Positions 12,771 through 25,693 of a DNA stretch of 64,000 bases are shown here, in pieces. A model generated the notes under the pieces. It made no database searches. It was not told the DNA's origin and saw only the letters and a program-made list of their open reading frames with translations. Position 1 is the first letter of the stretch. Each line of letters starts with the position of its first letter. The translations under genes were made by a program, and so were the position numbers. The DNA is taken from NCBI GenBank assembly GCA_000727475.1, contig KL647288.1, forward strand, positions 9,736,055 to 9,800,054. The letters run 5' to 3'. The DNA is from Sarcocystis neurona. Its lineage: Eukaryota > Apicomplexa > Conoidasida > Eucoccidiorida > Sarcocystidae.

Positions 12771-15700
12771 ACGGATAATCCCATGACGCAGCGTAACTTT
12801 CCAGTTAGTCGCTTTCCTTCCGCTTGAGCCGCAGCGCTGCACCTGTTAATGCAGTGAGACGGACAAAGCGTGTCACACGTATCAGTTTCCGCAGAAGACG
12901 ACTTTTTTGAATGTTCAGTTATTAACCTGTAGCACCTAAGAGTGGCACTAGACAAAAGATGTCCAGTACGCATGCTGCGTTGGGTTGAGTAGAAAGATCA
13001 TACTTTTTAGCGTTCTCTTTAGGGAGCCACACGCCCCCAACGTCAGCGAATATCACTGGCTCACTGTGTGACGCTGTCATACGTTCACAGCATGCACGGT
13101 CTTCACTACGCACAAACACAACATACATAGACCACTTCACCGGTGCACAACGTTCACGGCTACGAGATGCGAGTGATAAAACGGGCACCTTTCCCAAAGA
13201 TGTATGTGTACGCACAGAGGTTGAAATCCATCTCTCTCTTTTATACGTAAACATGTGTACATAGCCACGTGTGCAGACCCAGCCACGCAAACCACGAGAC
13301 ACGCGAAAGCGAAAACATACGTGAATACACCTTTCTTCGGTCAAGAAGTAATATGCGTGGAACAAAGAAACAGAAAATGTTGGGGCAAGGCGCCGGCTGT
13401 CGCAGGTGTCCCGGGCCGCCGCGGCGCAATGCAGAAACCAGCTCGCATCCAGAGTGCATGAGTGCAAACAGGAATACCCAAGTATACGGATATACGCACA
13501 CAACTACGCAGGCACACGCCCACGTCGGGGCATACTTCCATATTTTTCCATATAAGCACATGTCTACTTGTGCACAACAACCTACGCTAGACACGGACCT
13601 TCTCGTATAAGGCGAAAATCCCATCGGTAGTCGGGGGTTCCTGGTCATCAATATCCGACACTTCATCTAAACTTTCTGGCTGCTCGAAATCTAGGGGCTC
13701 CACAGCTTTCTGTGGGAAAAAATCCAAGGTGCTGGATTCTGCTTGAGCGTGCTCTGCAGCAGAAAACACAGATGCCCTTTCAAACAACACGGCGAGTGAC
13801 CCAACGCACACACAAAGGGACGCACCGCAGGCAGCGACAGGTTTCCGTTGTGAGACTACACCACAAGCAACCTGACGACACAAAGATTCCCTGCCTTCTG
13901 AGACTTCTCCCACCAACGCGCACCCACGCTAAGGCGCTCGAACCCAGATATACATATACCTATTTATATAAATTAGATCCAAGAACGCACTATTCACATT
14001 AGGACCGTTTTCCGTATATGCGTATGTGCTCGATCCACGACAGACCATTCACACATAGGACTTCCCATACATGTGGACATGCATAGGAGAGAGCACAGGG
14101 CATGAAAACTGTCGAGTAGCGCCGATAGAATCACGGCGGCACAAGCGCACAAAGGAACAAATCGAGCCGAAAATACACGTTACACTCGACGCATAACACC
14201 TTCGTCGTCAGCCGCGCATTGTCAGCATTCAATCGGTTCCATTACGATCGTGAAGAAGAACTACCCACCTGACTGATCGTGAAAAAGAGGACTGCAGGGT
14301 CGAGTTTTCATACAGATGCATGCGCGTCACCGGGTATGGAGTTTCTTCTTCCAAACGGCGGTATCGTTGAAGCACCGACAAAAGAAAAAAAGATGCAACA
14401 CGTCATCTCCTGCCCTGTCACAAGAACGCAGTGAATCTCCGTGTGAAACGTATGTTGCCCCCGGTCACGCACACTCGGGCGTACTTTTCACGCAACCTCG
14501 TACATTGGTTCGCACGCATAAGAGTTATCAAAGACTGCAGATGCGTATACATACACACACAATGATGTTTTCGGTGCGTGCTTGTGACACATACGTACGT
14601 ATATTACGGCTAGCAGATCTCTCGTCACGTGGTTATTTTCTTCAAGACAGACGATTTCCCTTCACCCTGATGTACAGGGCCTCCCTGTCCCACACGCAGA
14701 AGCTGCAGCTGAACTGCACCCCACTGCAGACGCTTCCTCCAAAACGTGCGCTACGACCGGCTCCTCAGATAGCATCCCTCCTACACAATGTTCTCCTGTG
14801 GTGTCGAAGTCACGGAAAACATACTGGACGCACATACTGTTGCCTGGGTGTAGTAAGAGATCGGCTGCCGTACCCTTTGCCGACTTCGCTGCCGCGGCTC
14901 CTGCTAACTCGCGGGCCTGCGAGCCTTCTTCACCCCGTGCCGTAGCTTCCCCTGCTGCGTCGCCACGTGTTTCTTTTGCTTTCTCGACTGATACTGTCGC
15001 CTCTGTAGTGCCAGCTTCTTCTCGAACCGCAGGAGCTAAGTCAGCAGCTTCGGATGCTGGTTTCGCCTCATCTACGTCAGCGTCCGCGAACTCGTCATCG
15101 TCGTCGTCCTCCTCTTCCTTCACCTGATGCACACCGTGTATTGTCGCACTCCCCTCCGCTCCTGCCGCACGCCCTCCTCCTCCTCTTGCTGCGTCTTCAG
15201 TCGTCTCTGTAATGAAAACAGCCGCTCATGAACGTATTCGACTCTGCCACAGCAGCAGGGCCTACATACTTGCGCACAGCGTTGTTGTTCCTGGCACGTC
15301 TATATACAAGCGTCTTCCCATATATGCTTACATGGATACACAAATGTACACGCAACATATATGTTTCACATAGACCTCTACATACCGATGTGTATGCACA
15401 CACATATACGTACGCCTACACGTACACGCTTACAGCTACACGCATGTGTCTGTACACACGTACACCAAACTGTACACGTATATGTGTACTCTGATGCGTA
15501 TATCTATCCAACTGGAAATGTACGTACAGATATACACAAAGCAAATAAACGGACGTCTATTCCACCGTGTCCTCAGGTAAAGCTAAGTAGATACAAACGT
15601 GCGCATCCTTAGACGGTTCTCTCCCGAAACCATCCACGTCTCTGTTATACCCACGAGACGCGTATGTAGACGTCGCTCGAAAGAAGTTTTAAAAAAAAAT

Positions 15701-18434
15701 ATTTTGATCGAACGGCGCTACAGCAGAGCGAAGTACGTCTTTTACGCGTCTTCAAGCGCGACTAATAAACAAATAAAATACATGCATGTGAACACCACAA
15801 ATGAGCCGCCTGCGTCAATACTGCGAACGTTTCTTCCTTGCAGAAGTACGTCTGTCTACACTGCCGTCTGCACGTGCGCCGAAATACGCAGCATCCTTCG
15901 GCTGCTAATACAGATGCGTGTATAGTCCTGGGGCAAACAAGCCCCTGCTGCTGTTGCAGGTGCACGTTAATGGTACTCACCTGCACGCGAATGTTCCTGT
16001 TTGACGTTCACGACGAGGCTGCGCAAGGGTGCACAAGGGCCAGCACACGTGTTCACACCCGTCATGCTTCGGTCGCGGCGAGTGGGATGTGCAGTAGACA
16101 TACTTATACACAGCACTGGAGATTTCATAGGTAGAAGCGCACACACCGAAACAGATAGCTCCACAAGCGGGCCTCCCCACGCACCGCTTCTGATAGTAGA
16201 GCCACGGTGAACACATATATCTACACACGTACGCGGATACGAGTACAAGCGTGCGACAGATTACTTGGTGGCGACACACTGGTGCGGCACAGAGTATACG
16301 TAGGCACTGCACGTGCTGCCAATTTTACAGAGATGGAAGACATCCCCAGTTCTGTATGCTCTAGAATAGTCGTTGCTATTACCTGCAAGCATTAGGTATG
16401 CAGCCACGCGAAGCCATGCGTTCGTGTATATATGCGTTTACATATATATATATATATACATATGTGGTACGCAGGCTCGCATCCGTTTACATGCATTAAC
16501 CAGAACACATCCACAGTTACAAAAAGACACATCTTTCTATCTACGTTCCTGTCATATAAATGCAAAGTGATGACGGGTATATACACAGATACGTACATAA
16601 ATATCCAAATACAAGACGAACTGCCTCTATACATGTATACACGTATATGTATATATGTGCACACATGTCGATAGCACACAATTTCTTCCTCTGTACGTAG
16701 CTCCACATGTGTTCCTATGTAAAAACCGACGACGGGAAGGCATGCGCATACATTTGAGTACGGCTCTATTAGAATATGCGCGTGCGCCTGAACACAAGCT
16801 ATACGCAGATACAGATCTTTACGCTAGTGGAAACAGCTCTCTGCAAATGCAATCAAGAAGTGTTGAACAAAAAATGAACCCATCAGCGAAAAACCAGTGT
16901 AAACCCAAAGGGAGCTAGGAGCACCGCGTACACCTCTGCATATACACGCAAGGCAGTGTAGCAGGACCTGGAGGTAGAGAAGCAGCAGCAGCAGCAGAGC
17001 AGTGCTAAGCAACTGCTTGTGTTGCACCAGTGCCCTCTACTACTTGGCACGCAACACACACACAAGGCAGAGAACGTTGCAGCGCGAAGAGCAAAAAAAC
17101 TGCACAGCAAACGGACGATGATCGTACGTCTCTTCTTGAGCGCGGGATATCTTCGGCACCACAGCGGCGACGGTCTCGCTCTTGGTGTTGACGCCTGTGT
17201 CTTGTCCCTGCTTCTGCTCCGCTGTACCTGCTGCCTGTGGCAGCGTCTGGTTGGCCCCGCTGGTCACCACAGCCTCGACAGCAGTGCCGCTCTTCTCTCT
17301 TTTCTGGTGCTGCTCCTGAAGACGGCGCATAAGGCAGTCGAATCAATGCTGCAGAGCTACAGCACATCTACCGCTGTTTCCACCGCTGCCGCCTACGGCG
17401 GTACGTTCCCTACCTACGGCAGTACGAACATCGACAAACACCTCCTGCCGCAGCTACGCCCGCCACCGCATATATAGACGCACAGGTATGCACTCACGTA
17501 TACTTAGGGACGGAAAAGACACTCTACGTACACAGAGAAATATATTCGTGTGTGTACAATTATACCTATATATATATATACCTATAGCCCAGCGCGTACG
17601 CTTGGGTCTACACACGCGCATACGTCTTAGTGAGTATGACGGTTACACACAAGGATGATGACATGTGTACGCACTGCATGTATACCGAAACAAAATATGT
17701 TCGCTCCACAAAGTCTTCTATAGGATCATTGCTACCCTTGACCCCTACAGTCTAGATGAACCCTGTCTCCTAGGGGGAGGCCGTTTCTCACTTGATACAG
17801 AACTGTTGAACTCTCTTAGGGTGGGAGCCCCGGACGTTCCTGGAAGCATCGCACGCAGCAGAGCTATGTGCTGTACAGAACGCAGTGGCATGACAGAAGC
17901 ACTGGAAGCGGCACACTTACTGAAGTTCTTGGCTCAGCCGCGGCGGCGCTGCTGGTTCTGCTGCCGCTGCTGCCGCTGCGATTCGAGCTGCCGTTGTTGG
18001 TGGTAGAAAGTCGGCTGTGTTGCTGCGTGTTCCCTCCCCGGGTGCTGCTGCTTGTCGAAACGGAGACGGACGAGCTGGTGCTTCGACGAAGCTCTGCTGT
18101 TCGCCGCTGCAGTGCCATTCTCCAGTGCTGCAAACGATGACCAGACACCAGCTATACACCTCTCGCCCAGCAGCCACATGAGTAGTGCCAGCCTGCAATT
18201 CGGCAGCAGCGCCAGCAGTAAAACAACATCCTCAGCAGCAGCAGCCACACGAGCAAAGAATGCGGAACAACCAGTCCGGCTGCAGCATCACAAAGAGGCT
18301 AACAGCAGTCCAACGCATGTAGAAGAAGCGACGTGCTCTGCTTCGGCCTCTCCCGACCAACTGCAGAGAACTCACCCGCTCTATGGCATCCAGCACCTTC
18401 GCATTCTGCAGCTGAGCGCAGCGCTGAATAGTGG
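12771..18434 (-). CDS. GTF2A1: Transcription initiation factor IIA large (alpha/beta) subunit, 5' and 3' ends unresolved
   Basis: Exons in transcript order: 18434-18376, 18127-17921, 17315-17128, 16189-15981, 15206-14874, 13753-13599, 12842-12771; all phases agree. TFIIA binds TBP and promoter DNA and stabilises the pre-initiation complex. Three family features appear in the right order. First, the end of the N-terminal helical bundle (NAKVLDAIERHWRMALQRR, matching the family pattern of a VL...L..W...L helix). Second, a long Ser/Gln-rich then acidic linker with an EEEDDDDDEF run. Third, the beta-barrel region: an acidic stretch (LDEVSDIDDQEPP) leading into GIFALYEK, then NWKVTLRHGIIR, which matches the WK..L.dGi motif. 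The donor after ALYEK is AAG|GTCCGT, a weak site. The first bundle helix and the last beta strands lie in exons I could not place. The exon 16189-15981 is the least certain; an alternative end is a short exon at 16967-16883. Confidence 0.72.
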
Positions 18435-20830
18435 CTGCACACAGCACAGCAGCCACACCGAACTAGCCAGTCCCTTCAGGTAGATCGGAAACTGGAAGCG
18501 CAATGCAGATAATCAGCACAGGTCACACGCACATGTATATATAGGGTCGCATCTGTAAACACCTGCGGATGAATACAGTGTATCAAGCCTGCATTCACTT
18601 ACATATACGTATATACGTGTACATATATATATATGTATGCGTTTACAGCCTACCAGAACACATCTGTATGTACATATGTGTATAGATAAGTATATAAACA
18701 CGCCCGTCTCTGGGAGCACGACCGTAGTGCTGAGTGCTGGCCGCCGCAGCACCCCACGAACTGCACACTCGCGCTTTCTCACGCAGAGCGAAGCGCTAGA
18801 CGGTAGTATGAAAGAAGAGGTAGGCAAGCCGGCTCCACCAGCAAGCACTGAAATGATGCGTAATCGTAGGACTTAACGGTCGACGCAGTTCAGGGGTATT
18901 CAGCAGCATAATGCAGACAGGTAGATGAGAGGTGCTAGGCAACGCTGGGAACTCATGTAGCAGCTCGTGCTCTTCTGCGGCCACAACAGCAGCGCGGCAA
19001 TAGCAACAGCTTGGCACCACCCCAAAGACAACGCACAAAGAACGCCAGCGGCAGCAGTGCGTCACAGTAGCAGTAGTCCCGCAGGGCAGCAGCACCTTCG
19101 CGCAGCAGCAGTGGCTCGGCGCAGCAGCATTTCAGCAACAGGACAGGATAGCTGCAGCGGTGCAGAGAACGCAGAGCATGGCATCAAAGCAGCAGCAACT
19201 CAGCCTAGCAGCAACATCGGGGAAGCAGAGCAGCATGACGGGAGCAAAGCAGCGCAGAGCAGCAGGAATGCACCAGAGTACCACGAGACCAGCTGCAGGC
19301 CAACGGAACAGCAGCACGGCAGCAGAGTTGTAGGGGAGCAGCAGCAGCAGCGAAACAGAGGACGGGAAAAACAGCAGAAAGGCAGTAGGGCATCACGGTA
19401 CAAGCAAGGCAGCGAGGCAGCACCACAGCAACAGACCACGACGAAGAACTACACGCCACGCGTCACCTGCAACGTAGCAGCACTTAGGAGAGAAGACGCA
19501 GCAGCCACAGACGAATGCAGTGCCGCAGCAGATCAGCACAGCAGCCGCAGCGACAAAACGCAGCGGCAAGACCGAAGCCCCCTCATAGCGGCAGAAGCAG
19601 CACATGCAGTGACAGCACCACGCAACCCAGGAGATACAGACTGCACAAATGAACTGCAGGCGCCTTTCTCTTCATTTCCTGCTATTTTCTCCAAGGTGAC
19701 ACTGCAATACCGCGGTGAGTCTTCCACCTTTGAAGTCTATATATTGACAAAACAGAAATCAACAGTTCTCCCGAGAGGGACTAGCGAGCAGAGTCTGCGT
19801 AGCAGCACCAGCAGCAGAAATACCAAGGTTACACGCAGGAGCAGCAGCTACGGCTGCAGTTCTTCACAAAGAATACCAGGTATGTTGTAACAGAAGTGCA
19901 AGACACACAAAAAACTCATTTCCAAGAAATTCTCTCCGGACCAGAACAAGGAGATTTTGTCTCTTCTACGCGTCCCCACGCTCACTGCTATCACTATCCT
20001 GATACGACAGAAATCGACAGTCACTGTGCACTCACATACTTGTATACACATTTGCGTACCCGTACATCCATCCATCAACCACACAGATATGTGAATACAG
20101 AAATGCACTGCTCCCGTAGTTTATAACGTGTCACTGGTTGAACTCTGCCTGGCCGGTGGCCGTCTTCCGCAACTACGTAGGTACATCTGTAGAACGCAGT
20201 TGTTGACAAGTATGTGCGCGTATCCCTGGGTAGACACATATGCACGTCCACACGCGGGACTGCAAAAGCAGCCTGCAATATACAGATGTAGTGGACTGCC
20301 CGCACAGAGGTGCAGAAGTAGACACACTCCAACAGACACAGAGAGACACAAACATTGCATTACGTAGAAAACGCTGGAACCTACGCACGCAGGAGATACA
20401 CGTGCACCTGCGTTCCTGTTGACATACAGATAGTCAACATGTGTGCACAGACGTCGTCGCCGGAGGGAGAACCAAGCGCAGACGTCTTTTTGTTTGAACC
20501 ACACTTTTCTTCCAACACGCTCAAGAGGATACCGTCGCTTCGACAAATCCGTTTCCCAGACCTAGTTCTCATGTAGACATCACACCTAGGAGATGTACAT
20601 ACATACACATCCAGACGCACCGTCATGTGGGTATCGGTAGCGAGATCCCAGGTATTCGTAGAAATACATTAACGTGCAACTCTCTATGTATACCTATATG
20701 TGTACATGCAAACGTATTTGCTGATCAACACGTGGTAGAGACAGACGTGCAGAGGAAGACACAGAGCTTGCCATCATACTGAAGTTGCAGTGTACCGGCT
20801 CACAGCGAGCGACCGCTGCCTACGGACGTG
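18435..20830. other. CAG-rich stretch upstream of the TFIIA exons
   Basis: From 18967 to about 19890 the + strand carries scattered CAG/GCA triplets and stays open for 307 codons in an Ala/Ser/Gln frame. The minus strand should hold the missing 5' exons of the TFIIA gene; two possible pieces are near 18893-18985 (AEEHELLHEF) and 18795-18860. Neither could be phased onto the exon at 18434. AT-rich microsatellite fragments occur near 18600-18690. No + strand gene is claimed here, because the Ala/Ser frames of CAG repeat DNA rarely acquire stops. Confidence 0.35.
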
Positions 20831-21979
20831 CTACGCCGCAGTACCACACTCGGGGAAGACAGGTCGGCTCTTTCGTAAGCTGAACACACCAGAAAGATAA
20901 ATAGGGAGCGTGACAGGTGCTGCGGCCGCCGCTGTAAACACATCGAAAGAAGTTGTGTGGTCAAATTTACCTGTAATGACGCTGTGATACAGCGTGATGA
21001 CATTCTTGTCGCCTTCAAGCGGAGGGAGAGGCTGCTGTTGCTGTGCACCGCGGACCTGCTGTCGCCGCAGCAGGAGCTGCTGTTGTGAAAGCAGCGGGCC
21101 ACGCGGAGCAGCAGTAAACCCCGTCGTAGGTGACGCTGCGCGATAGCGGTTTCCAGAACCGACTCCAGCAGTAGCCGGCAGCCGACTTTCCGGCATTCCG
21201 CCCGGGGGAGCACTGCCCCCCACCGGTGGAGCTTCCCCGCTCTTCATAAGAGCATAGGAAGCAAATTCCTGTTTCGTACCACCCTAGGGAATATACGGAA
21301 AGAAGTGTGCCGATGGCTGCCGGTGCTCAAGCGCCTCCAGCTGCTGGTGCACAACGTTCTTCTGCTGCCGCTACTGTTGATGCGTACAAATGCCTGCCGC
21401 TATCCGCAGAGCAGCAGCTGCCGTTCAAGTATCTACCGAAAGCGCTGCTGTTGGTGGTGCTCGGTGGCTGCTGCTATTGCTTCGGTCGCTACTGTTACTG
21501 CCGCCCAGGCACGTGCTGCTTTTGCTGCTGCAAGAGTCCCTTTTTTGGGCTCACGGTTGACAGGAAAGGCAGCCCTGCGTACTGCTGACAACGCACTCGA
21601 TGCTACGCGTGCTACCTTCTGCACCACCAAGGAAGAAATTATTTTACCCTGCTCCTCCTCTTACGCCTAACTCAGCGCAACAAAAAACATGTGTGAGCAA
21701 AAACCGTCCCTCCCGTAGTTTTCTACTATTTAAAATTCAGCGTTAGCCTGGCCTCAATCTAGTGCACAGACTCGCGGGCACTGTCATCGTGACGCTCCTG
21801 CTGCCAAACCTGTGGTGGGAGGCACATAAGAACACCGTTTATATGCGTGACGTCGTCGGGCGAGAAACAGGAAATCTCCGCTGTACCTGTTGGAATTGAA
21901 AAACCATAAGCGACGAGTTGCAGTTCTTAAAAATGCCCGAAGCAGCTGTGCGGTCGCACTGCGAGCCTACCGAGAACAT
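20831..21979 (-). CDS. Two-exon Pro/Gln-rich protein, function unknown
   Basis: Exons 21979-21887 and 21268-20831, joined at phase 0, give 176 residues. The first exon begins at ATG (MFSVGSQCDRTAASGIF) and ends at a GTACAG donor. The second starts after an ACAG acceptor with EFASYALMKSGEAPPVGG, continues with Pro/Gly, then a Gln/Arg patch (SQQQLLLRRQQ), an ordered piece (NVITLYHSVITG), and ends in RPVFPECGTAA. A 39-bp GT-AG segment inside exon 2 keeps the frame whether or not it is removed. CAG triplets are in the sense orientation of this gene, as elsewhere in the window. The ATG could be internal to a longer gene, since open pieces continue upstream near 22450-22800. Confidence 0.45.
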
Positions 21980-24654
21980 CTCAAGTGAAGAAGAGATGAT
22001 ACGTTTGCGTATACATGCGAAATGGGTATATATGTATGTGTATATGATTTCTGTGCTGACACCATTACGGAAGCGCACGTAATAGTGGAGTTAACTACCC
22101 ACCCGTACCAGGGCTTCTCAATACCGGTGATCTACACTATATCTCAGATGTGTCATACACGCCCTGCGTATCGATCATATCCAGCGCCATGTCCGGGGGT
22201 CCCCAGCGTCTACTCTGCAACTGATGCGCCTTCATTCGGGAGTCGGGAGACTCTGCGTAAGATGGGAATCTGAATCCAGCAGTGAATCAGGGGCGTCTCC
22301 ACCGAATTGTGAACTTGGCGCTTGTAGCTGGTGTGTCCGGTATGTGCTGATAAGTATCCTCCCACCGGATTTCTCGGAAACGCACTGAGAAACATGGACG
22401 TCAGGGGGCAATCTAGACACAGCCGTGGCCACGTGGCAGCCTACAAGGCAAAAAAAAAGCGGAACAGACACGTTTTAATAAAGGGAGGGGGATACGGTCA
22501 AAAAAAGCGCAGGAGCAAATACAGGACCAGCACGTACGACGTGGGCAGCTCCAGCTGAAACAGAAGAGAAGAGACGGGCAGCATTCGCACGCGGAAAGAC
22601 AGACGCTGCGGCAGCGTGTCTGAGTGGCTACAGCAACCTGTGCCCTTTGGGCTCGAGCTGAAGGAATAAGGATAGCAGACACGAAAGCCGTGATCAGGAG
22701 GCTATTGCGTGTGTAGCACACGAATATAGGTAAAGCGACTTACTCACAAGGAAGTAGTCCAAAGCGACGAGGGCAGCCAGAAGAAGAGTTCACGGCAGAA
22801 TCACAAAAGCTACGGAACGCGGGCATAGGGCGTCCACAAAGGAAGAGGAGTTACACCCAATGAACCTGCTCACAACCTAGACAATATCACAACAGGCAAC
22901 GCGTTTGACATAGTGGAAGAGTGACACCAGAGACACGCTAAGCCATGCGGGGAGGAATTGTATGCTCTCCACTGTACGTACAGGCGAGGACACGACGTTG
23001 TTGGTTCTGACGGTTGCGCTGGCCGAAGGACTTCCCTTCCGTTCGTGGGAAGGGAAACACAAATTTGCCAAAACAGGATACGACACGGAACGTAGTAGTG
23101 GACTGGACCACAGAACCTACGTGGAACCCAAGACCAAGAAGCACGTGCTGTGGTAGACTGTCGAAGTGCCGCATGCGCCCTGCAGTGTGCTTTCATCGCA
23201 CCGGGCAAGCTAGCCGTAACCCGCGTTCTACGGATGCTGCCCCGTGAAATACATGTTCCTTGCTAGAAAAAGGTGTATAATTATAGAATGCATTTGTGTG
23301 CATACAGTACGCTGTGCGGTCCTTTATTTCGTGTGTGTCATTGGTCACGAGTGCTGCAGCTACACTTGCGTACGCATTTCCTAGACGGGTGCCCGTGGCA
23401 GCCCCGGCCATGCGAGTGACCGCAGTGGCCTGCTAGGCAACGAACGCAAACCTACATTCGTGCTTTGACAGTGTGCGTTGCATTTCCTTCCATTTTGTAA
23501 CCTAGTTTTTGTGAGCTTCTTCGGAGAGGTCTGCGGATGTGAACCATTTCACCGGGATGCGACTACTGAACGCATGCGGACGCCAGTGCGCCGTTTACCG
23601 TATACGTGCGAATGGAAGATTATCGTACGTACATTTCCGAAGTTTGCTGTCCTTCATGCAGCGTGCGGTGGGCCTAAAAAGGTTGCATTTAGGTGCCGAG
23701 CTTGCCTTGTATTTTCTGCAGTGTGTTTGTGGGGGAGACGTAGGCGAGCACTGTCGTGCGCTCGAGTCCAACGAAGGATGATCTTACATTGAGTGTCTTC
23801 CTTCGTCGATCTCTTCCTTAGTTGAGGACGTGCTTGAGGTCTCTGCTTTTTCTGGAGTTTGAAGTGCTTTCTTTGGTTCTTTGACGCACGAACCGGTGCA
23901 CGCGCAAGATGAACAAACGTGGAATGTTTTCGGAGCCTATCTGGAGTGTCCTCTACGCTCTCGTGTATTGTAGCTGGAAGACACGCATGAGGTTCTTCAC
24001 CAGCTGGATTGCTTTAGGTGTTATCTGACTATATAGCCTACAGAAGCACTGACAGTTGTTATCTCCTTTGTGCTACGCCTGGCGGACTCACTGAGGTCGA
24101 ATTCGTTGGCACTGAAAAGCACGGCCACACGCAAAAATCCACTTAAGTGCAAGACTCTTGTCTGCTCGTCGTTTTCATCGTCTTTGTGCATTTGCTTGCA
24201 TTTATATGACTTTTCCGTCTTCATACTCCATATATGAACAGAGCGGCGCATTTGCATTTAGTTCGTGATATGTAAACTGTCGTCTCTTCCTTGTGCTCGA
24301 CATTTGTGGCGTCTTGTTTTCCGGATATATGGGGAACGGGTTTGTTGGAAACGCGCTTGCCTTGGGGTGGCAGCTTTGCAAAAGGATCAGCAATTCTGGA
24401 GTAGCAGGAACAGCGTCGAAAAGAGTGCACCAGTAAACGAAAAGAACCGCTCCTGACGCACCCTTCAAACAGGGTCCGTCCGTCTCCATGATAGTCCCAT
24501 CCGTGTGCATGCGCCCCTGCCTAGGTGTAGCCAAACGTGTGCATGAACGTGTGGATATACTAGTACGTATACATACAGACGTGGTGGTTTATAGAGAACG
24601 TCTACAGTGTACGATATACGGTACACTGTGAATACGTGACAATACAAATATACG
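21980..24654. other. Region with scattered unassigned coding-like pieces
   Basis: On the minus strand near 22500-22560, a piece after a TTTCAG acceptor reads LELPTSYVLVLYLLLR. Near 22750-22800 another ends at a strong GTGAGTAAG donor (ALVALDYFL). They are phase-compatible and hydrophobic, so they may be exons of a small membrane protein or upstream exons of the 20.8-22.0 kb gene. Around 22960-23160 both strands are open for about 64 codons and neither is clearly coding. Between 23200 and 24650 I see nothing that I can support. Confidence 0.3.
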
Positions 24655-24692
24655 TATATATATATATATGTATATATATAGAGAGAGAGAGG
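24654..24692. repeat. TA then GA compound microsatellite
   Basis: Alternating TA runs followed directly by a GA run. A second tract of the same kind starts near 24835. Both flank the left member of the inverted repeat pair. Confidence 0.8.
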
Positions 24693-24823
24693 TGCGCTAC
24701 AAGACCCCGACAGCTTGCGTCTTGGTTTCATACGCAGGTTACCGCAACAGGTCTGCTGCAGCTGCGCCAGCGTCCATGAGAGGGCCGCTTTCTTCGTCTA
24801 CACAGATGGGTGGGCGGCGTGGT

Positions 24824-24834
<11 letters not shown>

Positions 24835-24868
<34 letters not shown>

Positions 24869-24870
24869 CA
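24835..24870. repeat. TA then GA compound microsatellite
   Basis: TA repeats passing into GA repeats, ending about 20 bp from the left inverted-repeat copy. Confidence 0.8.
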
Positions 24871-24887
24871 CTATATGTGTATGCCCA

Positions 24888-24974
24888 CGCACATATGTAG
24901 AGAGCCTTAAAGGGGTAGTCTGCACCTGACTTTCGAAAAAGGGTCGCCAGAATAACGTGCCTTTCTACAGCGGG
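24888..24974 (-). repeat. Left copy of an inverted 87-bp segment with an open 29-codon frame
   Basis: Read on the minus strand it encodes PAVERHVILATLFRKSGADY and nine more residues. It aligns without gaps to the + strand copy at 25251-25337. Both are open in the same frame, and similarity continues a little beyond the start (YVF versus YVL). It could be a duplicated exon, a gene-family relic, or part of a fold-back element. Confidence 0.7.
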
Positions 24975-25250
24975 TGCCCGTGGGATACCGAATACGTAGC
25001 TGGTATCTAGTTTTGTATACGTGGGCATTCACATAGGTACATCTATATATGTGTGCAGAGAGAGCAGGAATTACGCGAATAGTTTTGCGATGTTCTCTGG
25101 ACGTGCATACGTATGGATGTGCAAGCTACATCACTGAGTGTGGTCGTGTCTGCGTGTAGGAAGAGGCGTACCAGAGTGGATCCACACGTATGCGGACTTA
25201 TATTCACGTTGTCATCGGTGCAAAGGGTCTATGTTCTGGCACAACAAGAC

Positions 25251-25337
25251 CCCGCTGTAGAAAGTCACATTATTCTGGCGAACGCTTTCCAAAAGCCACT
25301 TGCAGACTACCCTATGAAGGATCTCTACATACATGCG
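25251..25337 (+). repeat. Right copy of the inverted 87-bp segment
   Basis: Read on the + strand it encodes PAVESHIILANAFQKPLADY and nine more residues. Of 29 codons about 10 differ in amino acid and two are silent relative to the left copy, with no insertion or deletion. The segment ends in GCGTGAGC, a possible splice donor, which would fit an exon origin. TA microsatellite follows immediately. Confidence 0.7.
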
Positions 25338-25693
25338 TGAGCACACACATATGTTATATATACACATATATAGATATGTATATATATATAGGTATACCGT
25401 CCTGTGCGTATGTATGTGTCGATAACTGATTGCCCATAACTCGTGAGGGCGTAGCTCGACTTTTTGAGTGCGGGCGACCTCGTTCGTGTAGCACAGCAGC
25501 GACGTCCACGGGGATACGTTTCGTGGGAGTCGTTTTAGAACGCAGACGTAGGCAGCAGTTAGACGTCGTTTGCGTTCTCAGGATCTCTGCTGCTTCCTGT
25601 CATCTAGGAGATGCGGAAGTAAGTCGTTGGTTGGAAGGTCGTTGTCTGTGCCTTTGCGAGGCGCACTGGTGAACGGGTGCGGCCGTTTCTTTC

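Noticed and set aside
16883..16967. Possible terminal exon reading SCYTALRVYAEVYAVLL to a stop
   Set aside because: Phase-compatible with the TFIIA exon at 17128, but using it would cut the protein before the acidic and beta-barrel parts. Kept only as an alternative 3' end.
18967..19890. 307-codon + strand Ala/Ser/Gln open frame
   Set aside because: Built from CAG repeat in frames that rarely gain stops. It lies opposite the expected 5' part of the TFIIA gene and has no ordered domain. Kept only as a repeat-rich stretch.
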